NCBI RefSeq assembly: GCF_044389085.1 | Contig: NZ_JBIRXP010000004.1 | Span: 124,001-188,000, forward strand | DNA: 64,000 nucleotides | Reading direction: 5' to 3' | Source: Isoptericola sp044389085 | GTDB taxonomy: Bacteria > Actinomycetota > Actinomycetes > Actinomycetales > Cellulomonadaceae | Part shown: positions 33,497 to 41,021 of the stretch, piece after piece | Layout of the letters: each line of letters begins with the position of its first letter | Numbering within the stretch: position 1 is the first letter of the stretch | Program-made: the position numbers and the translations under genes | The notes under the pieces: generated by a model | What the model saw: the letters and a program-made list of their open reading frames with translations, nothing else | What the model was told of the DNA's origin: nothing | Database searches by the model: none

Positions 33497-33544
33497 CGAC
33501 GGGTCGTCGTGCCCGCACGGGACGGCGACCCGCCGCTACGTCAG
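33488..33544. repeat. Large palindrome, right flank of the endonuclease-like gene; also a likely two-way terminator
   Basis: Outer arms CTGACGTAGCG (33488-33498) and complement (33534-33544), then after one mismatch CGGGTCG with its complement and further pairs to the centre at about 33516. Both converging genes end here: each strand reads CTG ACG TAG, so both proteins end in Leu-Thr-stop. Related in sequence to the palindrome at 32401-32455. Confidence 0.88.
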
Positions 33545-34213
33545 GGCACGGTGGTAGAAGACGACCGCCTGGACGCGGTCGCGCAGGTGCAGCTTGGCCA
33601 GCACGTTGGAGACGTGCGTCTTGACGGTGGCCTCGCCGAGGAAGAGCTCGCCGGCGATCTCGGCGTTCGACATCCCCTTGCCGACCAGCACCAGCACCTC
33701 CCTCTCCCGCGGCGTGAGCTGGTCGAGCCGCGGGTCGGAAGGCGCACCGGCGGTCATGCCCGGGGGCGGCGCGCCCTCCCCCGTCACCATGCGCTCGATG
33801 ACGCGGCGCGTGACCTCCGGGGCGAGCAGCGCGTGACCGGCCGCGACGGTCCGGACGGCGTCCACCAGCCGGTCGGCGTCAGAGTTCTTCAGCAGGAAGC
33901 CGGACGCGCCGGCGCGCAGGGCGTCGTCGACGTAGGCGTCGTCGTCGAAGGTGGTGAGCACGAGCACCTTGGCGAGGTCGTCGGCGACGATGTGCCGGGT
34001 CGCCTCGATGCCGTCCATCACCGGCATCTGCACGTCCATGAGCACGACGTCGGGGCGCAGCGCCCGCACCTGCTCCAGCGCCTGCGCGCCGTCGGCCGCC
34101 TCGCCCACCACCTCGACGTCGGGCTCGACGGAGAGGATCATCGCGAACCCGGAGCGCACCAGCCGCTGGTCGTCGACCAGGAGGACGCGGGTGGGAGGAC
34201 CGGCGGCGGTCAC
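33536..34213 (-). CDS. NarL-family response regulator (system 2)
   Basis: A 225-residue response regulator: receiver pocket VDDQ, phosphoacceptor Asp60 (DVVLMDVQMPVMDG), Lys in FLLKNSDADR, and a C-terminal LuxR helix-turn-helix (LTPREREVLVLVGKGMSNAEIAGELFLGEATVKTHVSNVL read in parts). The GTG start overlaps the kinase stop (GTGA). Its TAG stop lies in the palindrome shared with the endonuclease-like gene. Confidence 0.94.
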   Translation of the reverse strand: MTAAGPPTRVLLVDDQRLVRSGFAMILSVEPDVEVVGEAADGAQALEQVRALRPDVVLMDVQMPVMDGIEATRHIVADDLAKVLVLTTFDDDAYVDDALRAGASGFLLKNSDADRLVDAVRTVAAGHALLAPEVTRRVIERMVTGEGAPPPGMTAGAPSDPRLDQLTPREREVLVLVGKGMSNAEIAGELFLGEATVKTHVSNVLAKLHLRDRVQAVVFYHRALT

Positions 34214-35589
34214 AGGCTGTCCTCGGGCAGGGGCAGGCGCACCCGCACACGGTAGCCGCCGGTGGCGCGGGGCCCGACCTCCGCGAGGCCGCCGTGGGTC
34301 GCCACCCGCTCGCGCACGCCGACCAGGCCGAGGCCGGTCCCCGTGGACCCGGGCCGCGGCCTGCCGTCGTCGAGCACCTCGACCTCGGCGTACCCGTGCG
34401 GGAACCGGTCGGCCGCGGGCTCGTCCCGACGTGCCGGGCAGCGGTCCACGCGCACGACGACGCGCGCGGACCGGGCCGTGGAGTGCTTGCGGACGTTGCT
34501 CAGCGCCTCCTGCGCCGTGCGGTACAGGCTGAGGCCCACCGGTGCGGGCACGGCCTCGACCGCGCCCGGGTCGGCCACCACCCGCACCTCGACGTCGAGG
34601 CCGGAGTCGTCCGCGAGCGCGGGCACGTCGGCCAGGCCGGGCTCCGGCGCGCGGCCGCCGGCCGGCACCTCGCCGTCGTCGATCCCCCGCAGGGTGCCGA
34701 GCAGGCCACGCATCTGCGTCACCGCCTCGCGGGACTCGACCTCGATGGTGGCCAGGGGCGCGGCGGCCGACGCCGGGTCGCCGGCGAGCATGCGCCGGGC
34801 GGCGGCGGCCTGGATGCCGATGACGGAGACGTGGTGCGCGACGACGTCGTGCAGCTCGCGGGCGATGCGCAGCCGCTCGGTGACGACCGCCTGCCGCTGC
34901 AGCTCCGCCGCCTGGCGCTCGATGGTCGCGGCCTGCTCCTCCAGCTGCTCGCGGCGGCGCGCGCCGTGCCACATCAGCTGACCGGCCACGACCGCCCCGT
35001 AGAAGTAGGCGAAGTTGACGAGCAGGTTGTACACGGTGAACGCCATGCCGGGGTCGACCAGGCCGGGCTGCTCGTCGGCCAGCCCCATCTGCTCGACGAT
35101 GCCGTCGATGCCCGCGCCGACCGCGATCTGCCAGGTCAGCCAGCCGAACATCGCCAGGAGCGCCGCCCCCACCACGAGGGCCATCGCCTGCCGGTCGCGC
35201 GCCCACGCCACGGCGCTGAACAGCGCGACGAAGTAGACCACCTGCAACGGCACGAGGACCGTCACCATCGGCACGGTCAGGCCGACGACGAGGAAGTGCA
35301 GGTACACCACGGACAGCACGACCAGGGGGAACCGCCGCCGCCACGCCAGGGGCGCGGCACCCACGGCCGCCAGCAGGTAGAGCAGCCAGGTCGGGGCCGA
35401 CTCGTCCTCGAAGTACCCGAAGCTGCGGGCGAGCTCGGTACCCAGCACGGAGACGACGACGAACGCGGCACCGAGCCAGAGGTCGCGGCGGTACGCGCGG
35501 GCCGGGTCGGCGGGGACCCGCTCCCACCCGGAGTCGATCCCCCACCAGTCGGAGAGGCGGGCTGACCACCCGGCGGCTTGCTGCGGCAT
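34210..35589 (-). CDS. Sensor histidine kinase, HisKA_3 type (system 2)
   Basis: A 459-residue kinase with six membrane segments in the first 215 residues and only short loops, a coiled coil rich in Gln/Glu (REQLEEQAATIERQAAELQRQ, in part), phosphoacceptor His247 in ARELHDVVAHHVSVIG, and the ATPase motif GTGLGLVGVRERV. Intramembrane-sensing type. TAGGCT lies six bases before the ATG, which may be leaderless, though a G-rich stretch sits between. The ABC exporter of system 2 is nearby but separated by the endonuclease-like gene. Confidence 0.92.
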   Translation of the reverse strand: MPQQAAGWSARLSDWWGIDSGWERVPADPARAYRRDLWLGAAFVVVSVLGTELARSFGYFEDESAPTWLLYLLAAVGAAPLAWRRRFPLVVLSVVYLHFLVVGLTVPMVTVLVPLQVVYFVALFSAVAWARDRQAMALVVGAALLAMFGWLTWQIAVGAGIDGIVEQMGLADEQPGLVDPGMAFTVYNLLVNFAYFYGAVVAGQLMWHGARRREQLEEQAATIERQAAELQRQAVVTERLRIARELHDVVAHHVSVIGIQAAAARRMLAGDPASAAAPLATIEVESREAVTQMRGLLGTLRGIDDGEVPAGGRAPEPGLADVPALADDSGLDVEVRVVADPGAVEAVPAPVGLSLYRTAQEALSNVRKHSTARSARVVVRVDRCPARRDEPAADRFPHGYAEVEVLDDGRPRPGSTGTGLGLVGVRERVATHGGLAEVGPRATGGYRVRVRLPLPEDSL

Positions 35590-35662
35590 CCCCCCAGCCT
35601 AGGAAGGCTCGCCGTCCTGGCGCCTCCCCCACGAGTCGGAGTTCGCGGGCAGGATGGGCAGC

Positions 35663-36541
35663 GTGACCACGACGACCGGGATCGCCACGACGCCCCCCGC
35701 CCCGCTCACCGTCTCCGTGTGCCGCACCTGCGCCGTCGAGCACGCCGAGCGCCCCGACGTGTGCGCGATCTGCGCCGACGAGCGCCAGTGGGTGCCCACG
35801 ACGGGGCAGGCCTGGACCACGCTCGAGGAGCTGGCGGCGGAGGGCTGCGCGGTGTCCGTGCGGGAGCTCGAGCCGGGCCTCGTGGCGCTCGAGGTCGCCC
35901 CGGGCGTGGGCATCGGGCAGCAGTCGAAGCTGGTGCTGACGCCCGCCGGGGCGTTGCTGTGGGACCCGCTGGGGTTCGTCGACGACGCGGCCGTGGACGC
36001 CGTCGCGGGGCTGGCCGGCGGCGGCGGTGTCGTCGCGGTGGCCGCGAGCCACCCGCACATGTTCGGGGTCCAGGTCGAGTGGTCGCGACGGTTGTCCGCC
36101 GTCACGGGGCGCGACGTCCCGGTGCTGGTCAGCGAGGCCGACGCCGGCTGGGTGGCGCGCCCCGACCCGGTGATCGAGACGTGGTCCGGCGAGCGCGAGG
36201 TGCTGCCCGGCGTGTGGCTGAGCCAGCCGGGTGGGCACTTCCCGGGCTCGGCGGTGGTGCACTGGGAGGCCGGCGCCGACGGGCGCGGCGTGCTGCTCTC
36301 CGGCGACACGATCTTCGCCAACCCGGACCGCACGGCGAGCTTCATGCGCAGCTACCCGAACCGCATCCCGCTGTCCGGGGCGGTCGTAACGCGCGTGGCC
36401 GAGCACGTGGCGCGCCGGCCGTTCGACCGGCTCTACAACAACTTCGAGGGCGTCATCCCGGCCGACGCACGCGACGTCGTGCTGCGTTCCGCCGCGCGGC
36501 ACGCGGCCTGGGTGCGCGGGGACTTCGACCACCTCACGTGA
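35663..36541 (+). CDS. Metallo-beta-lactamase-like hydrolase with N-terminal zinc ribbon
   Basis: A 292-residue protein. The N-terminus has CRTCAVEHAERPDVCAIC, a four-cysteine zinc ribbon-like motif. The rest resembles an MBL-fold hydrolase (LLWDPLGFVDDAAVDAV, VAVAASHPHMFGVQVEW, QPGGHFPGSAVVHWE, VLLSGDTIFA), but the usual HxHxDH motif is replaced by HPHMFG, so the metal site is atypical or lost. Plant and bacterial homologues with this motif are annotated only generally. The start could be this GTG or an in-frame ATG nine bases upstream (35654). Confidence 0.72.
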   Translation: MTTTTGIATTPPAPLTVSVCRTCAVEHAERPDVCAICADERQWVPTTGQAWTTLEELAAEGCAVSVRELEPGLVALEVAPGVGIGQQSKLVLTPAGALLWDPLGFVDDAAVDAVAGLAGGGGVVAVAASHPHMFGVQVEWSRRLSAVTGRDVPVLVSEADAGWVARPDPVIETWSGEREVLPGVWLSQPGGHFPGSAVVHWEAGADGRGVLLSGDTIFANPDRTASFMRSYPNRIPLSGAVVTRVAEHVARRPFDRLYNNFEGVIPADARDVVLRSAARHAAWVRGDFDHLT

Positions 36542-37834
36542 TCACCGGGGCTCCGGCGCGACGGCGGTCGCAGGGGGCTCGACGGACGCGACGGGCTCAG
36601 CGGGCTCGACGGCGGCCCCCGCGGGCTCAGCCGCCGGGCCCGGCACCACGACCGCGGCGATCGCCGTCGTGATGGGGATGGCGAGGACCAGCCCGATGGA
36701 CCCGACCAGGGTGCGCACGATCTCCTCCGCGATCTCGCCCGAGGTGAGCGCCATCACGGGCGACTGGTCGAGCAGCCACACCGTGAGCAGCAGGGGCAGC
36801 GCGGCGCCCACGTAGGCGAACGCGATCGTGTACACCGTGGACGCGATGTGGTCGCGGCCGATCCGCATGGCGCGCGCGAACAGGGCACGCCGCGACGCCA
36901 GCGGGGCGAGCGCGCGCAGCTCCCACACGGCGGAGGCCTGGGTGATCGTCACGTCGTTGAGCACGCCCATGCCCGCCAGCACGAGCCCGCACAGAGCGAT
37001 CCCCCGGAGGTCGACCCCGGCCGCCATCGAGGGCAGCATCTGCGCGGTCTCCGACGTCGCGCCCGTGATGTTCGACGCGGCCGTGGCCCACGTGCCGATC
37101 GCGGCCGTGAGCGCCAGCCCGGCCAGCGTGCCCAGCAGCGCCACCGACGTCCGCGTCGTCAGGCCGTGCGCCAGGTAGAGCACGGCCAGCATCACCGCCG
37201 ACGACGTCACCAGCGCCACGGCCATCGCGTTCTCGCCCGCCAGGAGGGCGGGGAACGTGAACCCGAGGAAGACGGCGAACGCGACGCCGAGGCCCGCGAT
37301 CGCGGCCAGCCCGCGCCACCGGGCCACGAGGAGCACCACGAGCACGTACGCCGCGGCGAGGAGCGCCAGGGGCAGCTCGCGCTGGTGCTCCATGAAGACG
37401 TAGGGGGCCGCCACCTCGCCCTGGAGGTCGGCGATGAGCAGCGCCACCAGCCCGTCGCCCGTCTCGAACTCGAACCGCGGGTCGACCTGCATCCGCGACG
37501 TGCCGCCGTCGGGCAGCTCGATCGGCACCGTCAGCTCGCCGGACCCGTCCTCGCCGGGCGGACCTGCCACCGTCACGTGCACGAAAGCGCTGCCGTCGAC
37601 GACGACGGGGACGCGGTCGGGGACGTCGCCCGCCGACGGCCACAGCATCCACAGGCCGAGCGCCGTCGCGACGATCGCGGGCAGCACCAGGCAGGCGATC
37701 ACCACCCGGGTACGGCGCGGCGCGGGCGCGACGGCGCCCCCGTGCGCATGGCCGTGCGCATGGCTGTGCGCACGGCCGTGCGCATGCGCAGGGCCGCGGG
37801 GCGAGGTGACGTCGGTCGGGGAGGCAGGCGTCAT
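36542..37834 (-). CDS. YibE/F-family membrane protein with His-rich N-terminus
   Basis: A 430-residue protein. The N-terminus is a metal-binding-like run (HAHGRAHSHAHGHAHGG, about 17-33) encoded by near-repeats of a 12-base unit. One membrane helix, an external beta domain (about 70-145) and seven or eight helices follow, with the YibE/F core (LLAAAYVLVVLLVARWRG, GVLNDVTITQASAVWELR, GRDHIASTVYTIAFAYVGAALP in parts). Function of the family is unknown; a transport role is assumed. The His-rich tail suggests metal contact. GAGGA precedes the ATG. Confidence 0.85.
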   Translation of the reverse strand: MTPASPTDVTSPRGPAHAHGRAHSHAHGHAHGGAVAPAPRRTRVVIACLVLPAIVATALGLWMLWPSAGDVPDRVPVVVDGSAFVHVTVAGPPGEDGSGELTVPIELPDGGTSRMQVDPRFEFETGDGLVALLIADLQGEVAAPYVFMEHQRELPLALLAAAYVLVVLLVARWRGLAAIAGLGVAFAVFLGFTFPALLAGENAMAVALVTSSAVMLAVLYLAHGLTTRTSVALLGTLAGLALTAAIGTWATAASNITGATSETAQMLPSMAAGVDLRGIALCGLVLAGMGVLNDVTITQASAVWELRALAPLASRRALFARAMRIGRDHIASTVYTIAFAYVGAALPLLLTVWLLDQSPVMALTSGEIAEEIVRTLVGSIGLVLAIPITTAIAAVVVPGPAAEPAGAAVEPAEPVASVEPPATAVAPEPR

Positions 37835-37886
37835 GCGCGGATCCTCACACGGGGGTGCGCCGATCCGGCGGACGTACACTCCCCGG

Positions 37887-38897
37887 GTGAGCCAGACGAC
37901 CGACCCCGCCGCCGGGACCGGGGCCGGCCGGGCCTTCGGGGTGGCGCTCGCGATCGTCGCGGGGCTCGCCGCCGCGCTGCAGAGCCGCGTCAACGGCTCG
38001 CTCGCCACCGCGATGGACAGCCCCTTCGTGGCGGCGTTCTTCTCGTTCGGCTCCGGCCTGGTGCTGCTGCTGCTCGCTCTCGCGTTCTCGCGGACGGGGC
38101 GTGCCGCGGTGCGCCGCGCCGCGTCGGGGCTGCGCTCCGGCGGCCTGCGGTGGTGGGAGTGCCTCGGCGGGCTGGGCGGCGCGTTCTTCGTGATGTCGCA
38201 GGGCCTGACCGTCGACGTGCTGGGCGTGGCCGTCTTCACCGTCGCGCTCGTGGCCGGGCAGTCGGTGAGCTCGCTCGTCATCGACCGGGTCGGCCTCGCG
38301 CCCGGCGGCGTCCGCCTGGTCACGCTGGGGCGGGTGCTCGGCCCGGTGCTGACCGTCGTGGCGGTGGTCGTCGTGTCCGGGGCGGGCGCGTCCACGGCGG
38401 CGCTCGGCCTCGCGCTGCTGCCCCTCGTGGCCGGCGTGCTCCAGTCGTTCCAGCAGGCCCTCAACGGCAGGGTGCGGTCGGCCGTGCGCGAGACGACCGC
38501 GGCCGGCACCCGGGCCCGGCTCGGCGGCGACGGCGGCGTGATCGCCGCGACCCTCATGAGCTTCGTCGTCGGGACGGCCGCGCTGCTCGTCGTCATGGTC
38601 GTCGCGCTGGCGGCCGGCGGTGCCCCCGCGGACGGCCTGCCGCCCGACCTCCTGCTCTACTCCGGCGGGCTGCTGGGCGTCACGTTCATCGCCCTCCAGG
38701 CGGCCGTCGTGCAGCGCATCGGCGTGCTGCTGCTCGGGCTCGGCATGATCGCCGGCCAGGTGGTCGGGGCGCTCCTGCTCGACGTCGCGTCCCCCTCCGT
38801 CGCGCCGCCCGGCGCCGCGACCTACGTCGGCGCCGCGCTCACCCTCGTCGCCGTCGCCGTCCCGCTGGTGGAGGGCGCGCTGCGCCGGCGTCGCTGA
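37887..38897 (+). CDS. DMT-superfamily transporter (DUF606/YdcZ type)
   Basis: A 336-residue protein made of two homologous halves of about five helices each, as in the YdcZ family. The characteristic phrase AALQSRVNGSLATAMDSPFVAAFFSFGSG (read in parts) opens the first half; QSFQQALNGRVR opens the second. The substrate is unknown. The GTG start is six bases after TACACT, so it is probably leaderless. It diverges from YibE/F by 52 bases. Confidence 0.86.
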   Translation: MSQTTDPAAGTGAGRAFGVALAIVAGLAAALQSRVNGSLATAMDSPFVAAFFSFGSGLVLLLLALAFSRTGRAAVRRAASGLRSGGLRWWECLGGLGGAFFVMSQGLTVDVLGVAVFTVALVAGQSVSSLVIDRVGLAPGGVRLVTLGRVLGPVLTVVAVVVVSGAGASTAALGLALLPLVAGVLQSFQQALNGRVRSAVRETTAAGTRARLGGDGGVIAATLMSFVVGTAALLVVMVVALAAGGAPADGLPPDLLLYSGGLLGVTFIALQAAVVQRIGVLLLGLGMIAGQVVGALLLDVASPSVAPPGAATYVGAALTLVAVAVPLVEGALRRRR

Positions 38898-38968
38898 CCA
38901 GCGCCGACGTCCCCGGTCGGCGGCGCTCTGCGCCCTGAAACCGGGAGGTTGCGCGGTCGAGACGCGCG

Positions 38969-38982
38969 CATTTCAAGAAATG
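38969..38982. promoter_or_regulatory. AT-rich dyad upstream of the oligopeptide transporter operon
   Basis: CATTTCAAGAAATG, six-base perfect arms, in a 200-base gene-free stretch (38898-39100) that is clearly poorer in GC than its surroundings. TAATCT at 39057-39062 may be the operon's -10. The dyad is a candidate regulator site. Confidence 0.4.
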
Positions 38983-39100
38983 TTCGCCTGGAGCACGAAT
39001 AGGTAACGATTCTTCCGGCGCTGCCGATGTGGTCTGGAACACGCTCGGGGCGCCGCTAATCTCGCCGCACCGACCTTCGTCCAGAGAGCTCCCTCCGACC

Positions 39101-40084
39101 TTGACTCGATATCTGCTGCGCCGCACCGCTGGCTGGTTGCTGATGGTGGTGGCCGTCACGAACCTGACGTACTTCCTCGCCTGGGCGTACCTCGACCCCC
39201 GCAGTAACTACGTGGGGCGCCGGCCCCCGTTGAGCGAGCAGCAGATCGTCAACCTGCTCGAGCCGCGCAACCTCGACGAGGGCACCCCGCTCCTGGAGCG
39301 CTGGTGGACGTGGTTCAGCGGGATCCTGTTCCACTGGGACTGGGGAGTGAGCCCCACCGGGCAGTCCGTCAACGAGCAGGTGGCCTACCGGATGTGGATC
39401 TCCGCGGAGCTGATGCTCGGCGCGACGATCCTGCTGACGCTGATCGGCATCGCGCTCGGCGTCTACAGCGCGTCGCGCCAGTACCGCCTCGGCGACCGGA
39501 TCGCCCAGGGCACGTCGATCATCACGATGAACATCCCGATCGTCGTCGCCGCGCTCGGGCTCGTCCTGCTCGCGATCGCGTTCAACGGCGCCGTCGGCAC
39601 CACCGTCTTCTACGTCACCGGGTCGTCCAGTCCGGGCGTGAGCGGGTTCTTGCCCACGCTGGTCGACACGGTGCAGCACCTCGCGCTGCCGACGCTCGCC
39701 CTGATCATCGTCGGGTACGCGCAGTACCACTTCCTGCAGCGATCCCTGCTGCTCGACAACATCAAGTCCGACTACGTGCGGATGGCGCGGGCCAAGGGCC
39801 TGACCAAGCAGCAGGCGATCCGCAAGCACGCGCTGCGTACGTCGCTGATCCCCGTCACGACCCAGGTCGCCTTCTCGATCCCGGGCATCTTCACCGGTGC
39901 GGTGCTGACCGAGTCGATCTTCGCCTGGAAGGGCATGGGGCAGTACTTCATCCAGACGATCTCCCAGAACGACGTCAACGGTGTCGTGGCGGTCGCCGCG
40001 TTCGGCGCGGTCATGACCGCCATCGGCGCGATCCTCGCCGACGTCGCCGTCGTCGTCCTCGACCCTCGAGTGCGGGTGAGCTGA
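39101..40084 (+). CDS. Peptide/oligopeptide ABC transporter permease (DppB/OppB type)
   Basis: A 327-residue permease with six helices and the loop MARAKGLTKQQAIRKHALRTSLIP that contacts the ATPases. First gene of a four-gene importer operon. The TTG start gives the typical N-terminus MTRYLLRRTAGWLLMV; an in-frame ATG at 39029 lies upstream of the likely -10 (TAATCT, 39057-39062), so it is less likely. The periplasmic insertion after helix 1 (RPPLSEQQIVNLLEPRNLDEG) is normal for the family. Confidence 0.92.
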   Translation: MTRYLLRRTAGWLLMVVAVTNLTYFLAWAYLDPRSNYVGRRPPLSEQQIVNLLEPRNLDEGTPLLERWWTWFSGILFHWDWGVSPTGQSVNEQVAYRMWISAELMLGATILLTLIGIALGVYSASRQYRLGDRIAQGTSIITMNIPIVVAALGLVLLAIAFNGAVGTTVFYVTGSSSPGVSGFLPTLVDTVQHLALPTLALIIVGYAQYHFLQRSLLLDNIKSDYVRMARAKGLTKQQAIRKHALRTSLIPVTTQVAFSIPGIFTGAVLTESIFAWKGMGQYFIQTISQNDVNGVVAVAAFGAVMTAIGAILADVAVVVLDPRVRVS

Positions 40085-40085
40085 C

Positions 40086-41021
40086 GTGACCAACGATCCC
40101 TCCATGGTCGACCCCCTCGCCGACGGCGAGGTCCTGCCCCCCGCGGCGGCACCCCGTCAGCGGCAGCGCCTGTCGAAGTGGCGGCTCTACGGGCGTCGGT
40201 TCGCGCGCAACCGGCCCGCCGTCGGTGGCGTGGTCATCTTCGTGCTTCTCGTGCTGTTCGCCCTGTTCGGCTCGTTCTTCCAGAAGTACGACCACGTCGA
40301 GCTGGACTTCCTCGCCCTGTCCGACCCGCCGAGCGCCGAGCACTGGTTCGGCACGAACAACGCCGGGAACGACCTGTACGCGATGGTCGTGGTCGGGCTG
40401 CAGCGCTCGCTCCTCATCGCGGTCGTGGTCGCGACCGGGACGACGATCCTCTCGGCCGTCATCGGCACCGCCGCCGCCTACTTCGGCGGGCGCGTGGAGC
40501 GCGTGTCGCTCTTCATCATCCACTTCCTCATGGTGGCGCCGACGTTCCTGCTGCTCGCGATGATGTCCAACGACTCCGGCGGCGACTGGAAGGTCATCGC
40601 CCTGGTCCTCATCCTGGTGAGCTGGTTCTTCCAGGCCCGCACGATCTGGACGCTCTCGCTGTCGTTGCGCGAGCGCGAGTTCGTCCACGCCGCGCGCTAC
40701 ATGGGCGTCCCCGGCTTCAAGATCGTGCTGCGCCACCTGATCCCCAACATCGGGTCGCTGCTCGTCATCAACTTCACGCTCGGCGTCGTCGGCGCCGTCA
40801 TGGCCGAGACAGGGCTGTCGTTCCTCGGGTTCGGCGTCAAGCTGCCGGACGTCTCGCTCGGCTCCCTCATCGGCATCGGCGCCTCGAGCATCTCGAGCAC
40901 GCCGTGGATGTTCTACTTCCCCGCCGCCGCGCTCACGCTGCTGACCGTCTCCATGGCGCTCGTCGCCGACGGCCTGCGCGACGCCCTCGACCCCACCTCC
41001 GCTGCGGGAGGCCGCGCATGA
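40086..41021 (+). CDS. Peptide/oligopeptide ABC transporter permease (DppC/OppC type)
   Basis: A 311-residue permease: N-terminal soluble segment, six helices, the domain with HWFGTNNAGNDLYAMVVVGLQRSLLI typical of DppC, and the EAA-like loop AARYMGVPGFKIVLRHLIPN. The GTG start lies one base after the upstream stop; an ATG six codons later is an alternative. Its stop overlaps the ATPase start (ATGA). Confidence 0.93.
   Translation: MTNDPSMVDPLADGEVLPPAAAPRQRQRLSKWRLYGRRFARNRPAVGGVVIFVLLVLFALFGSFFQKYDHVELDFLALSDPPSAEHWFGTNNAGNDLYAMVVVGLQRSLLIAVVVATGTTILSAVIGTAAAYFGGRVERVSLFIIHFLMVAPTFLLLAMMSNDSGGDWKVIALVLILVSWFFQARTIWTLSLSLREREFVHAARYMGVPGFKIVLRHLIPNIGSLLVINFTLGVVGAVMAETGLSFLGFGVKLPDVSLGSLIGIGASSISSTPWMFYFPAAALTLLTVSMALVADGLRDALDPTSAAGGRA

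Noticed and set aside
33488..33544. Palindrome explained only as an ordinary bidirectional terminator
   Set aside because: Possible for this copy, but it does not explain the related palindrome at 32401-32455 between divergent genes, so I kept both as a repeat pair.
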